Source: CALRQJ02 sp943370285 | Lineage (GTDB): Bacteria; Bacteroidota; Bacteroidia; Chitinophagales; Chitinophagaceae | NCBI GenBank assembly: GCA_943370285.1 | Contig: CALRQJ020000006.1 | Coordinates: 157,410 to 221,409 of the forward strand | Length of the DNA: 64,000 nucleotides | Reading direction: 5' to 3' | In this document: piece after piece, positions 33,702 through 43,134 of the stretch | Layout: every line of letters starts with the position of its first letter | Numbering within the stretch: the stretch's first letter is position 1 | Made by a program: the position numbers and the translations under genes | Notes under the pieces: model-generated | What the model saw: only the letters and a program-made list of their open reading frames with translations | The model's database searches: none | What the model was told of the DNA's origin: nothing

Positions 33702-34919
33702 ATGCCCGGTTTTGAATTTTTTGGTGCCGAAGAAAGAAAAGAAGTAAACGACGTATTAGAAACTGGTATTTTGATGCGTTATGGCTTTGATGGTCCTCGT
33801 AAAGGCATTTGGAAGTCGTTAGAATTAGAAAAAGCCATTACAGAAACTTTTGGCTGTCAATATGCTCAATTAACGAGCAGTGGAACAGCAGCGTTAACTA
33901 CAGCTATGAGTGCGTTGGGTGTGGGTTACGGCGATGAGGTAATTATGCCGGCATTTACATTTGTGGCCAGTTTCGAAGCGGTATTAAGCGTTGGTGCTAT
34001 ACCGGTTTTAGTTGATATTGATGAAACACTGACGTTAAATCCTGCAGCGGTTAAAGCGGCTATTACACCAAAAACAAAATGTGTAATGCCCGTACATATG
34101 TGCGGTAGCATGGCAGATTTAGATGCGTTAAAAGCCATCTGCGATGAGCATAACTTAATTTTATTAGAAGATGCTTGCCAAAGTATTGGTGGAACCTACA
34201 AAGGAAAACATTTGGGTACCATTGGTCATGCCGGTACTTTTTCTTTCGACTTTGTAAAAATGATTACTTGTGCCGAAGGTGGTGTAGTGATGACCAATAG
34301 CGAAGAAGTGTTTACAAAGGCTGATGGATTTACCGATCATGGCCATGACCATAAAGGTGTTGACCGTGGGGCAGATTTGCATCCTTTTATTGGCTATAAT
34401 TTCCGCATCAGCGAATTACATGCAGCAGTTGGTTTGGCACAAATTAGAAAGCTTGATACTTTTCTTACCATCCAACGTAAAAACAATAAACTATTACGTT
34501 CTTACTTAGAACAAATTCCTGAAATCAGTTTCCGTAAAGTGCCCGACGAAAGTGGCGACAGTTGTAGTTTCCTCAGTTGGTTTTTACCTACCGAAGCATT
34601 GACTAAAGCCGCTGTGGCGGAGATGAAAGAACAAGGTATTTTAGCCGGTAACTTTTATTGGTTTGTCAACAATTGGCATTACATCAGCAAGTGGGATCAT
34701 TTAAAAAATGCTACTACTTTGAATCGTTTGAACGAAGTGCAAACAGCAGCTTTGCAGCAATTGAAGCATACTACTTTCCCCGAAAGCGATGCCATTATGG
34801 GTCGTTGTGTTTCTACTGCCATTAGTTTATTGTGGACCGAAGAACAGATTAAAGACAAAGGCGAAAAAATGGTAGCAGCCATTCGTAAAGTGATAGCAGC
34901 AGAAACGGTATTGGCATAA
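33702..34919 (+). CDS. DegT/DnrJ/EryC1/StrS-type aminotransferase
   Basis: A 405-residue PLP enzyme of the sugar aminotransferase family, which aminates keto-sugars for surface polysaccharides or antibiotics. Visible residues are the SSGTAALTTAM phosphate loop (about 59-69), D157 in LLEDACQSIGG and the Schiff-base K186 in GTFSFDFVKMITCAEGG. The C-terminal third carries YNFRISELHAAVGLAQI. It has its own promoter, and the next gene follows after 3 bases. No nucleotide-sugar dehydratase is close by, so the amino sugar is unknown. Confidence 0.9.
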   Translation: MPGFEFFGAEERKEVNDVLETGILMRYGFDGPRKGIWKSLELEKAITETFGCQYAQLTSSGTAALTTAMSALGVGYGDEVIMPAFTFVASFEAVLSVGAIPVLVDIDETLTLNPAAVKAAITPKTKCVMPVHMCGSMADLDALKAICDEHNLILLEDACQSIGGTYKGKHLGTIGHAGTFSFDFVKMITCAEGGVVMTNSEEVFTKADGFTDHGHDHKGVDRGADLHPFIGYNFRISELHAAVGLAQIRKLDTFLTIQRKNNKLLRSYLEQIPEISFRKVPDESGDSCSFLSWFLPTEALTKAAVAEMKEQGILAGNFYWFVNNWHYISKWDHLKNATTLNRLNEVQTAALQQLKHTTFPESDAIMGRCVSTAISLLWTEEQIKDKGEKMVAAIRKVIAAETVLA

Positions 34920-34922
34920 ACT

Positions 34923-35402
34923 ATGCATCAGCATTTCGAAAATTACATTTCCGTTTACAGCAAAAAAGGCAAAATAATTTCTATTGCTGTTTATGGACTA
35001 CTGTTTTTGTTATTGGCTTTGTCAAAATGGTTTTTAGAAGAAGCGGAAAGTCTTTGGCTGAAATGGACTGCGATAGCTTTAGTGGCGTTAAATTTTGCTA
35101 GGGATATTTGGCGAATGAATAAACTATCCAAAGTAGAACTGTTGATTACTGACGAAAGTATTCATTACAACAATCCGGCAAGATTTGAAAGCAGAGACCT
35201 GCAATGGAAAAATATTAAATGGGTAAAAATAGAAGCCTTAGCTATCCATTTTTTTAGCCAAAGCAGTTTTAGAAATACGTTGCCGCTGAAAGATTTTAAG
35301 CCGGAAGATGTGGAGCAGATTCATCACCGGATTACAACAATGTTGATACAACATCACATTCAATTGGTTGATAAAGAAGGGAACGCTATTACAAACACTT
35401 GA
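34923..35402 (+). CDS. Membrane-anchored hypothetical protein
   Basis: A 159-residue protein with two N-terminal hydrophobic segments (about 18-36 and 47-61) followed by a soluble beta-rich domain (about 70-150). The pattern ITDESIHYNNPARFESRDLQ then WVKIEALAIHFFS resembles bacterial PH-like domains. No catalytic motif. It lies 3 bases after the aminotransferase and 15 before the GDPD-like gene, forming part of a five-gene run (33702-38123). Confidence 0.65.
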   Translation: MHQHFENYISVYSKKGKIISIAVYGLLFLLLALSKWFLEEAESLWLKWTAIALVALNFARDIWRMNKLSKVELLITDESIHYNNPARFESRDLQWKNIKWVKIEALAIHFFSQSSFRNTLPLKDFKPEDVEQIHHRITTMLIQHHIQLVDKEGNAITNT

Positions 35403-35417
35403 GTTTAACAACCAGCC

Positions 35418-36218
35418 ATGTCAAAAAAACTACGCTTTGTTCTGATTGTTTTGGTAATGGCAGCAATGGTGTTTTTTTATTTTCGCTATCAATTGGTGTT
35501 TCGGTGGCAGCAGTATTTATTGTCGAGTATTTCAACAGCTGCAACCGTAGATAACCAACAATTTGCAGCAAAAGATTCAGTCCATCAACAACATCTTATT
35601 TATCAACTCAAAGGAACTGAAAGACTAATTCCGCATCGGGTTAATTCAATACAGCGTTTACAATTTCTCTATCCACACTTCAAAGGATTTGAATGTGATA
35701 TTCGGTTTAATACTGCTACCAAATTCTTATACATCGGTCATGATGAAAAAGACATCAGCGATCTTACATTACCCGATTTTTTAATGGCAGATGCTGATAA
35801 AAAATGCTTTTGGTTAGATGTAAAAAACATTGACAGTAACAATGTGCAACCGTTTTTATTGGCATTAGCACAATTAGATACAGTGTATCAACTTAAGCAA
35901 AGAGTCATTATTGAATCATCTGATTTATCTGCCATCAAAACAATTGCAGCACAAGGCTATTTAACGAGTTATTATGTTCCTGTTTATGGTGAAAAGACAA
36001 TGTCGGAATTAGCTACAGCTGCCATTGGTTATGATGGATTGGTGTCGCAAGAATATGCCTTGTTGCCACAGCTCAAGGAAAAATTTCCGAACCACCCAAT
36101 AGCAACTTGGGAAATTGGTTTTACCCTATCGCATAGCGGTAAACAGTTGGCCGACTTTGCCAATAATAAGCACATACTGTGTTGTATGATTAATGTAAAA
36201 TCTCCCAACTATCGCTAA
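35418..36218 (+). CDS. Membrane-anchored GDPD-like/PLC-like TIM-barrel protein
   Basis: A 266-residue protein with an N-terminal membrane anchor (about 6-22) and an extracytoplasmic TIM-barrel of the phosphodiesterase (GDPD/PI-PLC-like) type. The usual active-site positions are present: H73-R74 in IPHRVNS, E92 and D94 in GFECDIRF, H108-D109 in IGHDEK, and D134-x-K136. GDPDs cleave glycerophosphodiesters. The next gene, 9 bases on, is LTA-synthase-like, so both could act on phosphoglycerol groups at the cell surface. Confidence 0.7.
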   Translation: MSKKLRFVLIVLVMAAMVFFYFRYQLVFRWQQYLLSSISTAATVDNQQFAAKDSVHQQHLIYQLKGTERLIPHRVNSIQRLQFLYPHFKGFECDIRFNTATKFLYIGHDEKDISDLTLPDFLMADADKKCFWLDVKNIDSNNVQPFLLALAQLDTVYQLKQRVIIESSDLSAIKTIAAQGYLTSYYVPVYGEKTMSELATAAIGYDGLVSQEYALLPQLKEKFPNHPIATWEIGFTLSHSGKQLADFANNKHILCCMINVKSPNYR

Positions 36219-36227
36219 TTTGCTGCC

Positions 36228-38123
36228 ATGAAATTATTAAAGCAGTTTTGGAAAAGCTATGCCGTATTAGTAACGGTGTGTCTTTGGCTGCTCTTACTGT
36301 TTGCGTTGCTTCGATTGATTTTTTACTATTATAATCTTTCCTTTTTTTCAACAGCGCATCAAGATGTAGTGCCTGTGTTGGGTTGGGGTTTGCGATTAGA
36401 TATTGCTGCAATGGCCATTGCAAATATTCCGGTTTTTGTGGCTTATCTATTGTTACGGATGTGGCAAAATAGGCCGCAATTTGTTGTTACATTTTTACGA
36501 GTATTTTTTGTGTTGATGAATACCTTAGCCATTGCATTAAACGTAATTGATATCGGTTATTTTAAATACACTAAGCATCGTACAAATGCAGAACTGTTTT
36601 ATATATTTTCAGATTCATTAGGTTCATTACCAAGCTTACTCACCACATTTCTTGTATTGTTTTTACTCTTTGCTGTATTACTTATTGTATTAGTGTGGAT
36701 GTCAAAAAAACTTGCCATTCATGCAGTTACCATTAAACGCCAAGTAGTTGAATTATTGCTATTAGTGGTTTTGATGACGGCTGCTATTAGAGGTTGGGGA
36801 GAAAAAACTATCATGCCAACATCGCCATTGTTACATATTAGCCATGAGTATTTGCCCATCAGTCAAAACAGTTTTCACAGCTTTGTGTATTCACTCGTCA
36901 AAAAACAGAATCGTTTAAAAGAAAAACAGTATTACACTACTGCAGTTGTAGATAGCCTTGTAAACACTAATTATCTTATCAATAATTTACCCGATAGCTT
37001 TCAACATAAGAATGTGATGATTTGTATCTTGGAAAGTTTTTCAAGATGCTATACCGAAGTCGGTCATCCGCAAAAAGCCATCACGCCATTTTTCGATTCA
37101 TTGATACAAAAACACTGTACTAATTTTCCCAATGCGTATGGCAATGCTTATACCTCTGCACAAGGAGTGGTGAATATTTTGGGTAGCATGTACACGTTGA
37201 TTGATGAGCCTTATTTTTATTCCGCTTATAACAATACTAAGTTTGAATCTATCGGTAAGATCTTCAAACAAAAAGGATATAACACTAATTTCTTTTTAGG
37301 TGCAGGAGAAGATCATTTTGGTTTTAGTAAATGGGCAAAAATGGCCGGTATCGATAGTCACTACAATCGCATCACTTACAATAACGAAGCCGATTACGAT
37401 GGTAATTGGGGCATTTTTGATGCACCTTTTTTTCAATATACCGCAATGGTACAAAACAAGAAGCCACAACCATTTTTTTCAGTCTTGTATAATATTTCTT
37501 CGCATCCGCCATTTACCATTCCAACATCTTTACAAAAGCAATTTGCTCATCCTAGCCTATCACTGGCACAACGTTCTATTAGTTATGTAGATTATAGTTT
37601 CAAACAGTTTTTTGAAACCGCTAAAACAATGCCTTGGTACAAGAATACTGTCTTTGTTTTTGTTGCCGATCATTGGTTTAGTCCAACCGATACAACACCG
37701 TACTCCTATACCAATTCATCAGCAGTTCCTATTTTCATTTTCGATCCGTCAGATAATACGGCAAAGTCAATTCCTACCCTTGCATCGCAAGTAGATGTTG
37801 TGCCAACCATTTTAGATTGGTTACACTATTCGGGTACTTATACCGGGTTTGGCAAAAGTTTGTTGCGACAAAATTCCAGTCCACATTATGTCTTGAGTTA
37901 TACCGGACAGGTAGTGCAAATTATTACAGACGATTGGGTATTGGGTTTTAGCGAACAACAAAATCAAACCGTATATCTCTATTCATACAAAACCGATAGT
38001 ACATTCAAAAAAAATCTTTGTAATACAGCCGCCTATAAAACGGCACAGCAACAGTTAGAACAAATAGTGAAAGCCAATATTCAACAGTATAATAAGTCGT
38101 TGCTGCAACGCAGTTTATATTAA
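36228..38123 (+). CDS. LTA synthase-like membrane sulfatase/phosphotransferase
   Basis: A 631-residue protein of the alkaline-phosphatase superfamily, LtaS/OpgB group, which moves phosphoglycerol (or phosphoethanolamine) from lipids onto glycans. Five N-terminal membrane helices (about 12-185) are followed by an extracytoplasmic catalytic domain. Expected active-site residues are E269 in CILESFS, nucleophile T309 in AYTSAQG, and D481-H482 in FVADHWF. Gram-negative Bacteroidota do not make classical LTA, so the acceptor is probably a periplasmic glucan, lipid or surface glycan. It ends the run that begins with the aminotransferase and overlaps the converging gene at 38120 by 4 bases. Confidence 0.87.
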   Translation: MKLLKQFWKSYAVLVTVCLWLLLLFALLRLIFYYYNLSFFSTAHQDVVPVLGWGLRLDIAAMAIANIPVFVAYLLLRMWQNRPQFVVTFLRVFFVLMNTLAIALNVIDIGYFKYTKHRTNAELFYIFSDSLGSLPSLLTTFLVLFLLFAVLLIVLVWMSKKLAIHAVTIKRQVVELLLLVVLMTAAIRGWGEKTIMPTSPLLHISHEYLPISQNSFHSFVYSLVKKQNRLKEKQYYTTAVVDSLVNTNYLINNLPDSFQHKNVMICILESFSRCYTEVGHPQKAITPFFDSLIQKHCTNFPNAYGNAYTSAQGVVNILGSMYTLIDEPYFYSAYNNTKFESIGKIFKQKGYNTNFFLGAGEDHFGFSKWAKMAGIDSHYNRITYNNEADYDGNWGIFDAPFFQYTAMVQNKKPQPFFSVLYNISSHPPFTIPTSLQKQFAHPSLSLAQRSISYVDYSFKQFFETAKTMPWYKNTVFVFVADHWFSPTDTTPYSYTNSSAVPIFIFDPSDNTAKSIPTLASQVDVVPTILDWLHYSGTYTGFGKSLLRQNSSPHYVLSYTGQVVQIITDDWVLGFSEQQNQTVYLYSYKTDSTFKKNLCNTAAYKTAQQQLEQIVKANIQQYNKSLLQRSLY

Positions 38124-38473
38124 TATATAGTAGTGGCAGGCAGCAATGGTTTAGCTCCTGCTTTTTGTTCCATCGCATCAGTGTAGGCAAGACTACCTAA
38201 TCTTAATCGCAAAGGAACTTTTGTTTTTTTCTCCGCCAACCATTCTTTTCTACAAATAAAGCCTAAAGTACTGTTATAATAATTAGCTTGTATAGTATTG
38301 ATGGTATAAACGGTTACCGGTAATTTTCCGGAGTACAATAATGGGGTAGCATCCTTTACTGTAGTATTAATTAAAGGAATGATAGAAGGTCTAATAATAG
38401 TAGTATCGGTAGCTTGTGCAAAGCCGTTGAATACAAATAAAATATGGAACAAACAAATACTTGAAACCCTCAT
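38120..38473 (-). CDS. Small secreted hypothetical protein
   Basis: A 117-residue protein with a signal peptide (about 1-20, GFAQA). The mature part is beta-rich with repeated short strands (LLYSGKLPVTVYTINTI, then LRLRLGSLAYTDAME). No recognised domain. Its 3' end overlaps that of the LTA-synthase-like gene by 4 bases in a convergent arrangement. The upstream gap (38474-38549) is shared with the divergent sigma-54 gene. Confidence 0.65.
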   Translation of the reverse strand: MRVSSICLFHILFVFNGFAQATDTTIIRPSIIPLINTTVKDATPLLYSGKLPVTVYTINTIQANYYNSTLGFICRKEWLAEKKTKVPLRLRLGSLAYTDAMEQKAGAKPLLPATTIY

Positions 38474-38549
38474 CGTAGCGTTAATTGTATGTAAATTTAC
38501 GGCGTAAACACCAATATAGATTGTTTAACAACAGTCACCAGAAAAGGAT

Positions 38550-40040
38550 ATGTCATTAAGTCAATCATTACAACAAAGATTATTACAAAAATTGTCGCCA
38601 CAGCAGATTCAGTTAATGAAACTGTTGCAGGTGCCTACGGCTAATTTAGAAGAGCGGATTAAAGAAGAATTAGAAGAAAATCCGGCTTTGGAAATTACAG
38701 ATGAAGGTGCAGATGATGGTTTACAAGATGAGATTAAAGATGAATTTGAAAATAGTGAAGAGGATTATGAACTAGATGGCAGTGAAGATGAATATGATAG
38801 TATTGATATTAGCGAATATGTAAGTGATGATGATGATGAGCCCGGCGATTATAAAATGAAGGATGATAATTATCCCGAATTAGATGATAAGCAAGTGATA
38901 CCTGTAAAAGTAGAACGCAGCTTTCATGAATTATTGGTGGAGCAATTGAATTTGTTAGACTTAGATGACCGCCGCCGTAAAGTAGCTGAACAAATTGTGG
39001 GCAGTATTGATGATGATGGATATTTGCGCCGTGAGTTATCTTCCATTTCTGACGATTTAGCATTTAGACAAAATATTAGTTGTACCGAAGCCGAAATTGA
39101 AGGCTTGATCAAATTAATTCAGCAATTTGATCCACCCGGAATTTGTGCCAGAACATTGCAAGAGTGTTTATTGCTGCAATTAGATCGTAAGCGACATGAA
39201 AGCAAGGGCGTAGAAACCGCCATCAAAGTATTAGACAAATACTTTGAAGAGTTTACCAAAAAGCATTACGAAAAAATACAAAGGGGTTTAAACCTTTCTG
39301 ATGAAGGATTAAAAGAAGTCATCAATCAAATCATTAAACTCAATCCAAAGCCCGGCGGTAATTATAGTGAAGTGAATAGCACTAATGAAGGTTATGTAAT
39401 TCCCGATTTTTATATCATCAATAATAACGGAAAGTTAGAGCTATCGCTGAATAGTAAGAATGCTCCCGATTTGCGAATTAGCGAAGGGTATAGAGATATG
39501 CTGAAAGACTATGACCGAGGCAGCAAAAAAGACAAGCGGCAAAAAGAAGCCGTTATGTTTATTAAGCAAAAAATTGATTCTGCGAAATGGTTTATCGACA
39601 TGATTAAGCAGCGTCAACAAACTTTATTGGGAACTATGGGTTCTATAATGGAGTATCAACAAGAATTCTTTTTAACCGGCGATGAAACAGAACTACGGCC
39701 TATGATTCTGAAAGATATTGCCGAAATGACGGGCCTTGATATTTCCACAGTAAGTAGGGTAGCCAATAGCAAATTTGTGCAAACAGAGTTTGGCACCTAT
39801 CGCCTTAAATTTTTCTTTAGCGAAAGCTTAAGCACCGACAGCGGAGAAGAAGTGAGTACCCGTGAGGTAAAGAAAATATTGAGCGATATGATAGAAGCTG
39901 AGGATAAACATAAGCCGTTAAGCGATGAGCAATTAACCGATATGTTACAAGAAAAAGGCTATAATATTGCACGACGAACTGTTGCTAAATACCGGGAACA
40001 ACTCAATGTTCCCGTAGCAAGATTGAGAAAAGAATTGTAA
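38550..40040 (+). CDS. rpoN: RNA polymerase sigma-54 factor
   Basis: A complete 496-residue sigma-54. Region I is Gln/Leu-rich (SLSQSLQQRLLQKLSPQQIQ, 2-21). An unusually acidic stretch follows (about 40-110, EDYELDGSEDEYDSIDISEY). The core-binding region spans about 125-330. The C-terminal HTH has LDISTVSRVANSKF, and the RpoN box reads ARRTVAKYREQL near 477-488. Sigma-54 needs an AAA+ activator to open promoters; none is in the window. It starts a run of three plus-strand genes. Confidence 0.96.
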   Translation: MSLSQSLQQRLLQKLSPQQIQLMKLLQVPTANLEERIKEELEENPALEITDEGADDGLQDEIKDEFENSEEDYELDGSEDEYDSIDISEYVSDDDDEPGDYKMKDDNYPELDDKQVIPVKVERSFHELLVEQLNLLDLDDRRRKVAEQIVGSIDDDGYLRRELSSISDDLAFRQNISCTEAEIEGLIKLIQQFDPPGICARTLQECLLLQLDRKRHESKGVETAIKVLDKYFEEFTKKHYEKIQRGLNLSDEGLKEVINQIIKLNPKPGGNYSEVNSTNEGYVIPDFYIINNNGKLELSLNSKNAPDLRISEGYRDMLKDYDRGSKKDKRQKEAVMFIKQKIDSAKWFIDMIKQRQQTLLGTMGSIMEYQQEFFLTGDETELRPMILKDIAEMTGLDISTVSRVANSKFVQTEFGTYRLKFFFSESLSTDSGEEVSTREVKKILSDMIEAEDKHKPLSDEQLTDMLQEKGYNIARRTVAKYREQLNVPVARLRKEL

Positions 40041-40045
40041 TCAAC

Positions 40046-40696
40046 ATGAATCACTCTTTACCTACTGCTTATCCAAAATATTTGAGCATACCGGCAAAAT
40101 TATTGTCCTATATTTTTCACCCGTTATTTATACCGAGCTATGTTTTTTTAACTGTGGCTTTTTTAATACCGTATGAGTTTGCTGGTATTACTTCAAAAGG
40201 TATGCAACTGAAGTTTTTTGGCATGTTTTGGACAACTGCTTTTTTTCCTGCCTTGGTGGTATTTTTATTGTGGCGTTTAAAATTCATTTCTAGTATTTAT
40301 TTACATGAAAAGAAAGAACGCATTATACCTTATATCACCACCACATTCTTTTATTGGTGGATGTATTACCTCAGCCGCAATTTCACTGATCAGCCCGAGG
40401 CGTTCAAAGCTTTCTACTTTGGTATTTTTATCTCTGCTTCTGTAGCATTAACACTCAATAATTTCTTCAAAATCAGTATGCATGCTTTAGGTGTTGGCGG
40501 GGCATTAACCTTTATGATTGTGTTGGCATTTATCTATAGTATGCCAATTGGCATCTACATCAGTGCTGCAGCAATCATAACCGGATTGGTATGTACAGCC
40601 CGTTTTTTGATTAGTGACCATACGCCGGTGGAAATTTATGCCGGCTTAATTACCGGTATTATTTGTCAATTGATTGGCGTTTGGTTTGTGTATTAA
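40046..40696 (+). CDS. PAP2-like integral membrane protein
   Basis: A 216-residue membrane protein with about six hydrophobic segments. The C-terminal ISDHTPVEIYAGLITGII and the earlier NNFFKISMHALGVGG resemble motifs C3 and C2 of PAP2 lipid phosphatases. The K-x6-R-P motif C1 is not evident, so activity is uncertain. Five bases separate it from rpoN, implying co-transcription. Calling it a phosphatase is not justified beyond the fold. Confidence 0.65.
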   Translation: MNHSLPTAYPKYLSIPAKLLSYIFHPLFIPSYVFLTVAFLIPYEFAGITSKGMQLKFFGMFWTTAFFPALVVFLLWRLKFISSIYLHEKKERIIPYITTTFFYWWMYYLSRNFTDQPEAFKAFYFGIFISASVALTLNNFFKISMHALGVGGALTFMIVLAFIYSMPIGIYISAAAIITGLVCTARFLISDHTPVEIYAGLITGIICQLIGVWFVY

Positions 40697-40714
40697 ATTG
40701 AAATCATCTTTATC

Positions 40715-40933
40715 ATGTCAATTTCTAAAGACCCTTTGCATGGCAAAACATTAGAAGCCATCTTAACCGAATTAGTAGCATATTTTGGTTGGGAAGAATT
40801 AGGCAAACGCATTAACATCAATTGTTTCAACAGTAACCCCAGTATAAAATCGAGCCTTACTTTTTTACGCAAAACAGATTGGGCAAGAAAAAAAGTAGAA
40901 AGCTTGTATTTATATATGCTTCGTAAACAATAA
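40715..40933 (+). CDS. VF530-family (DUF2132) DNA-binding protein
   Basis: A 72-residue protein matching the VF530 family: DPLHGKTLEAILTELVAYFG, then FNSNPSIKSSLTFLRKTDWA and a C-terminal LYLYML helix. The family's first member was reported to bind DNA; its physiological role is unknown. The size is complete. It is 18 bases downstream of the PAP2-like gene and its stop is directly against that of the converging AI-2E gene. Confidence 0.88.
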   Translation: MSISKDPLHGKTLEAILTELVAYFGWEELGKRININCFNSNPSIKSSLTFLRKTDWARKKVESLYLYMLRKQ

Positions 40934-42004
40934 TTATTGATTTTGGGTGGCAGGTTGTTCTGTCTCCTCTACCGAATTCATTACAATAGGTGTTCGTCTA
41001 TTTACAAATTCATTGATATAAATACGAACCAGTAGCAGAAACAGGGCAATCAGAATGGGCCCGAATACCAATCCAATAAAGCCAAACAAATTCAAGCCGA
41101 GTATAACACCAAATACAGTGATGAGTGGATGTACATCGCCGGATTTTTTCTGAATCATAATTCTGAATACATTATCCACTGTACCCACAATACCAAATCC
41201 ATACACCAAAATAAATACACCTTGCCAATTTTCGCTGTTGGCAAAAAACAGAATGGCAATTGGCACATAAGCTAAAGCTGCACCAACAAATGGTAGCATT
41301 GCTGCAATACAAGTGATGACAAACCAAAACCAAGGGTCATCTACACCACAAATAAAATATCCAATTAATGCCACAACGCCTTGTAATAAGGCAACTAGTG
41401 GTATTGCTAATGCATTAGAAATAACCAAGCTTTTTAATTCGGTTCCTATAAGGTTGGTGTTTTCATCTTTAAGTGGCACATATTCGTACAGCCAATATTC
41501 CATTTCTCTACTATTCACCAACATAAAATAGAGCATAAAATAGAGAATAATTACTGAGAGTATAGAGTTGAATGTAGCACCCACAATATTGGGTAAACTC
41601 TCCGCTAATGACATGCTTATTTTGTTGATATTGCCTTCAGACAATATCTCCATATTTAGCTTTGTTTCTAACTTGCTAACAAATACATTAACTGCATTAA
41701 TAACTTCTGATGAGTTTTGAACGGCATAGCTCACTTTAGACGTAAGCATAGTTAGCAACAATCCTATTGGTACTAGTACAATGAGAAACGAAACAAACAT
41801 TAATAATCCGGCAGCCAAAGATTTTTTCCATTTGCGTTTGCGAACCAAATTATCCATGCTGTTACGCATCAACATATAAAATGTAAGTGCTCCTAACAAA
41901 GCCGGTAAAAATTCAGATAATTCTATAAATAGAAATACACCTAAAAAAATGAGCAGTATATAAAAGGTAATTTGTCTAAGCCTATTGGCATTAACGTAAG
42001 CCAT
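40934..42004 (-). CDS. AI-2E family transporter
   Basis: A 356-residue integral membrane protein of the AI-2E (YdiK/TqsA) family, which includes autoinducer-2 exporters and Na+/H+-type antiporters. About eight membrane segments are present, with the central soluble part at about 95-150. Family landmarks include PFVGAALAYVPIAILFF and GLNLFGFIGLVFGPILIALF near the C-terminus. The charged tail (NRRTPIVMNSVEETEQ) faces the cytoplasm. Substrate unknown. It stands alone between convergent and divergent neighbours. Confidence 0.88.
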   Translation of the reverse strand: MAYVNANRLRQITFYILLIFLGVFLFIELSEFLPALLGALTFYMLMRNSMDNLVRKRKWKKSLAAGLLMFVSFLIVLVPIGLLLTMLTSKVSYAVQNSSEVINAVNVFVSKLETKLNMEILSEGNINKISMSLAESLPNIVGATFNSILSVIILYFMLYFMLVNSREMEYWLYEYVPLKDENTNLIGTELKSLVISNALAIPLVALLQGVVALIGYFICGVDDPWFWFVITCIAAMLPFVGAALAYVPIAILFFANSENWQGVFILVYGFGIVGTVDNVFRIMIQKKSGDVHPLITVFGVILGLNLFGFIGLVFGPILIALFLLLVRIYINEFVNRRTPIVMNSVEETEQPATQNQ

Positions 42005-42049
42005 AACTAGTTTTTATTCTGTTCTAATGTACAACAATAATACCAGTTT

Positions 42050-43078
42050 CTAAAAACGAGGACAAACTACTCTGCTTCCTTCGTAAGAACGATTACGCAA
42101 TTTGGCAATGTATGACATGGTTAATTCTAATCCGCCACGCCATTGAGAAGCAGTATTTAATTTAGACACATTAACATCATAACTAATGCCAATATTGAAT
42201 CGTTTAATGTCCAATTTTACTACCGGAATAAAAGCATCGTTCCAACGGTAAAAACCTCCAAAGTACAATGTAGTGGCTAAACCATCATCATAATTGCGAG
42301 ACAATTCGGTACCATACAATACGCCGCCCAAAAATTGTTCGTTGCCGCCTTGTTTAAAATAATCGGCAAACATTACAATGCTGTTATTATCACTTGTGGG
42401 TGAAGACAAACCTGCATTCAATACCATTTTGCGGGGCAATCTACTGCTGTCGCCATTATCGGCATAAAAAGATACTTTAGGTTTAAGCAAATGAAATCCG
42501 GCTATGCCGAAATAATATCTACCATAATCGCCAAAGCCATTGCTAAAAGTAAGTCCGGTTGATAAATCCCAATACGTAAAACCTGTTCTATTAAATACTT
42601 GTTGTGTTGGATTGTTGGGGTTATAAGAACCGTTGATAAACTGATCGCCTAATTGCACTTTTGTTGGGTCGAACTGACTGTTTACCGGACCAAACATAAA
42701 TGCACCGGATATATAACGATCAATATCTGAACTCAATGATTTATGAAAATTAATAACCGGAAAAAATTGTGTACGTTTTAGTTTAATATCTCCCGCTGCA
42801 TCTTGAGACATTTGTAAACCGGCGGTAATCCAATCATCCCATTTGCCAATAGGAAATTTATATTCGATACTTGCCGCTGAAGTTTGAAAAGGAACGGTAA
42901 TGCTACCCCATTGGTTGCGGTGAATGCCAATCATTCTAATATCACCATCAAAAACGCCGGCTAATGCCGGATTTCTCAGCAATGGTTTTTCATAAAACTG
43001 CGAAAAAGTTAAGTCTTGTGCCAACACAGCAACTGCGTTGCACAACACCAAACTTATCATTAATACCATTTTTTTCAT
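42050..43078 (-). CDS. PorP/SprF family outer-membrane protein
   Basis: A 342-residue type IX secretion-associated membrane protein. The signal peptide (about 1-20, VLA-QD) is followed by the hallmark opening DLTFSQFYEKPLLRNPALAG and a beta-barrel with alternating strands. SprF homologues are needed for export or anchoring of their partner adhesin, which is usually encoded next door. Here the 3384-residue T9SS substrate ends 57 bases upstream on the same strand, so the pair is most likely an adhesin plus its dedicated SprF-type partner. Confidence 0.93.
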   Translation of the reverse strand: MKKMVLMISLVLCNAVAVLAQDLTFSQFYEKPLLRNPALAGVFDGDIRMIGIHRNQWGSITVPFQTSAASIEYKFPIGKWDDWITAGLQMSQDAAGDIKLKRTQFFPVINFHKSLSSDIDRYISGAFMFGPVNSQFDPTKVQLGDQFINGSYNPNNPTQQVFNRTGFTYWDLSTGLTFSNGFGDYGRYYFGIAGFHLLKPKVSFYADNGDSSRLPRKMVLNAGLSSPTSDNNSIVMFADYFKQGGNEQFLGGVLYGTELSRNYDDGLATTLYFGGFYRWNDAFIPVVKLDIKRFNIGISYDVNVSKLNTASQWRGGLELTMSYIAKLRNRSYEGSRVVCPRF

Positions 43079-43134
43079 ACCAATATATTTTAACCGATTA
43101 ACGGTATTATTTACTGACTTAATCGTTCACGCCT

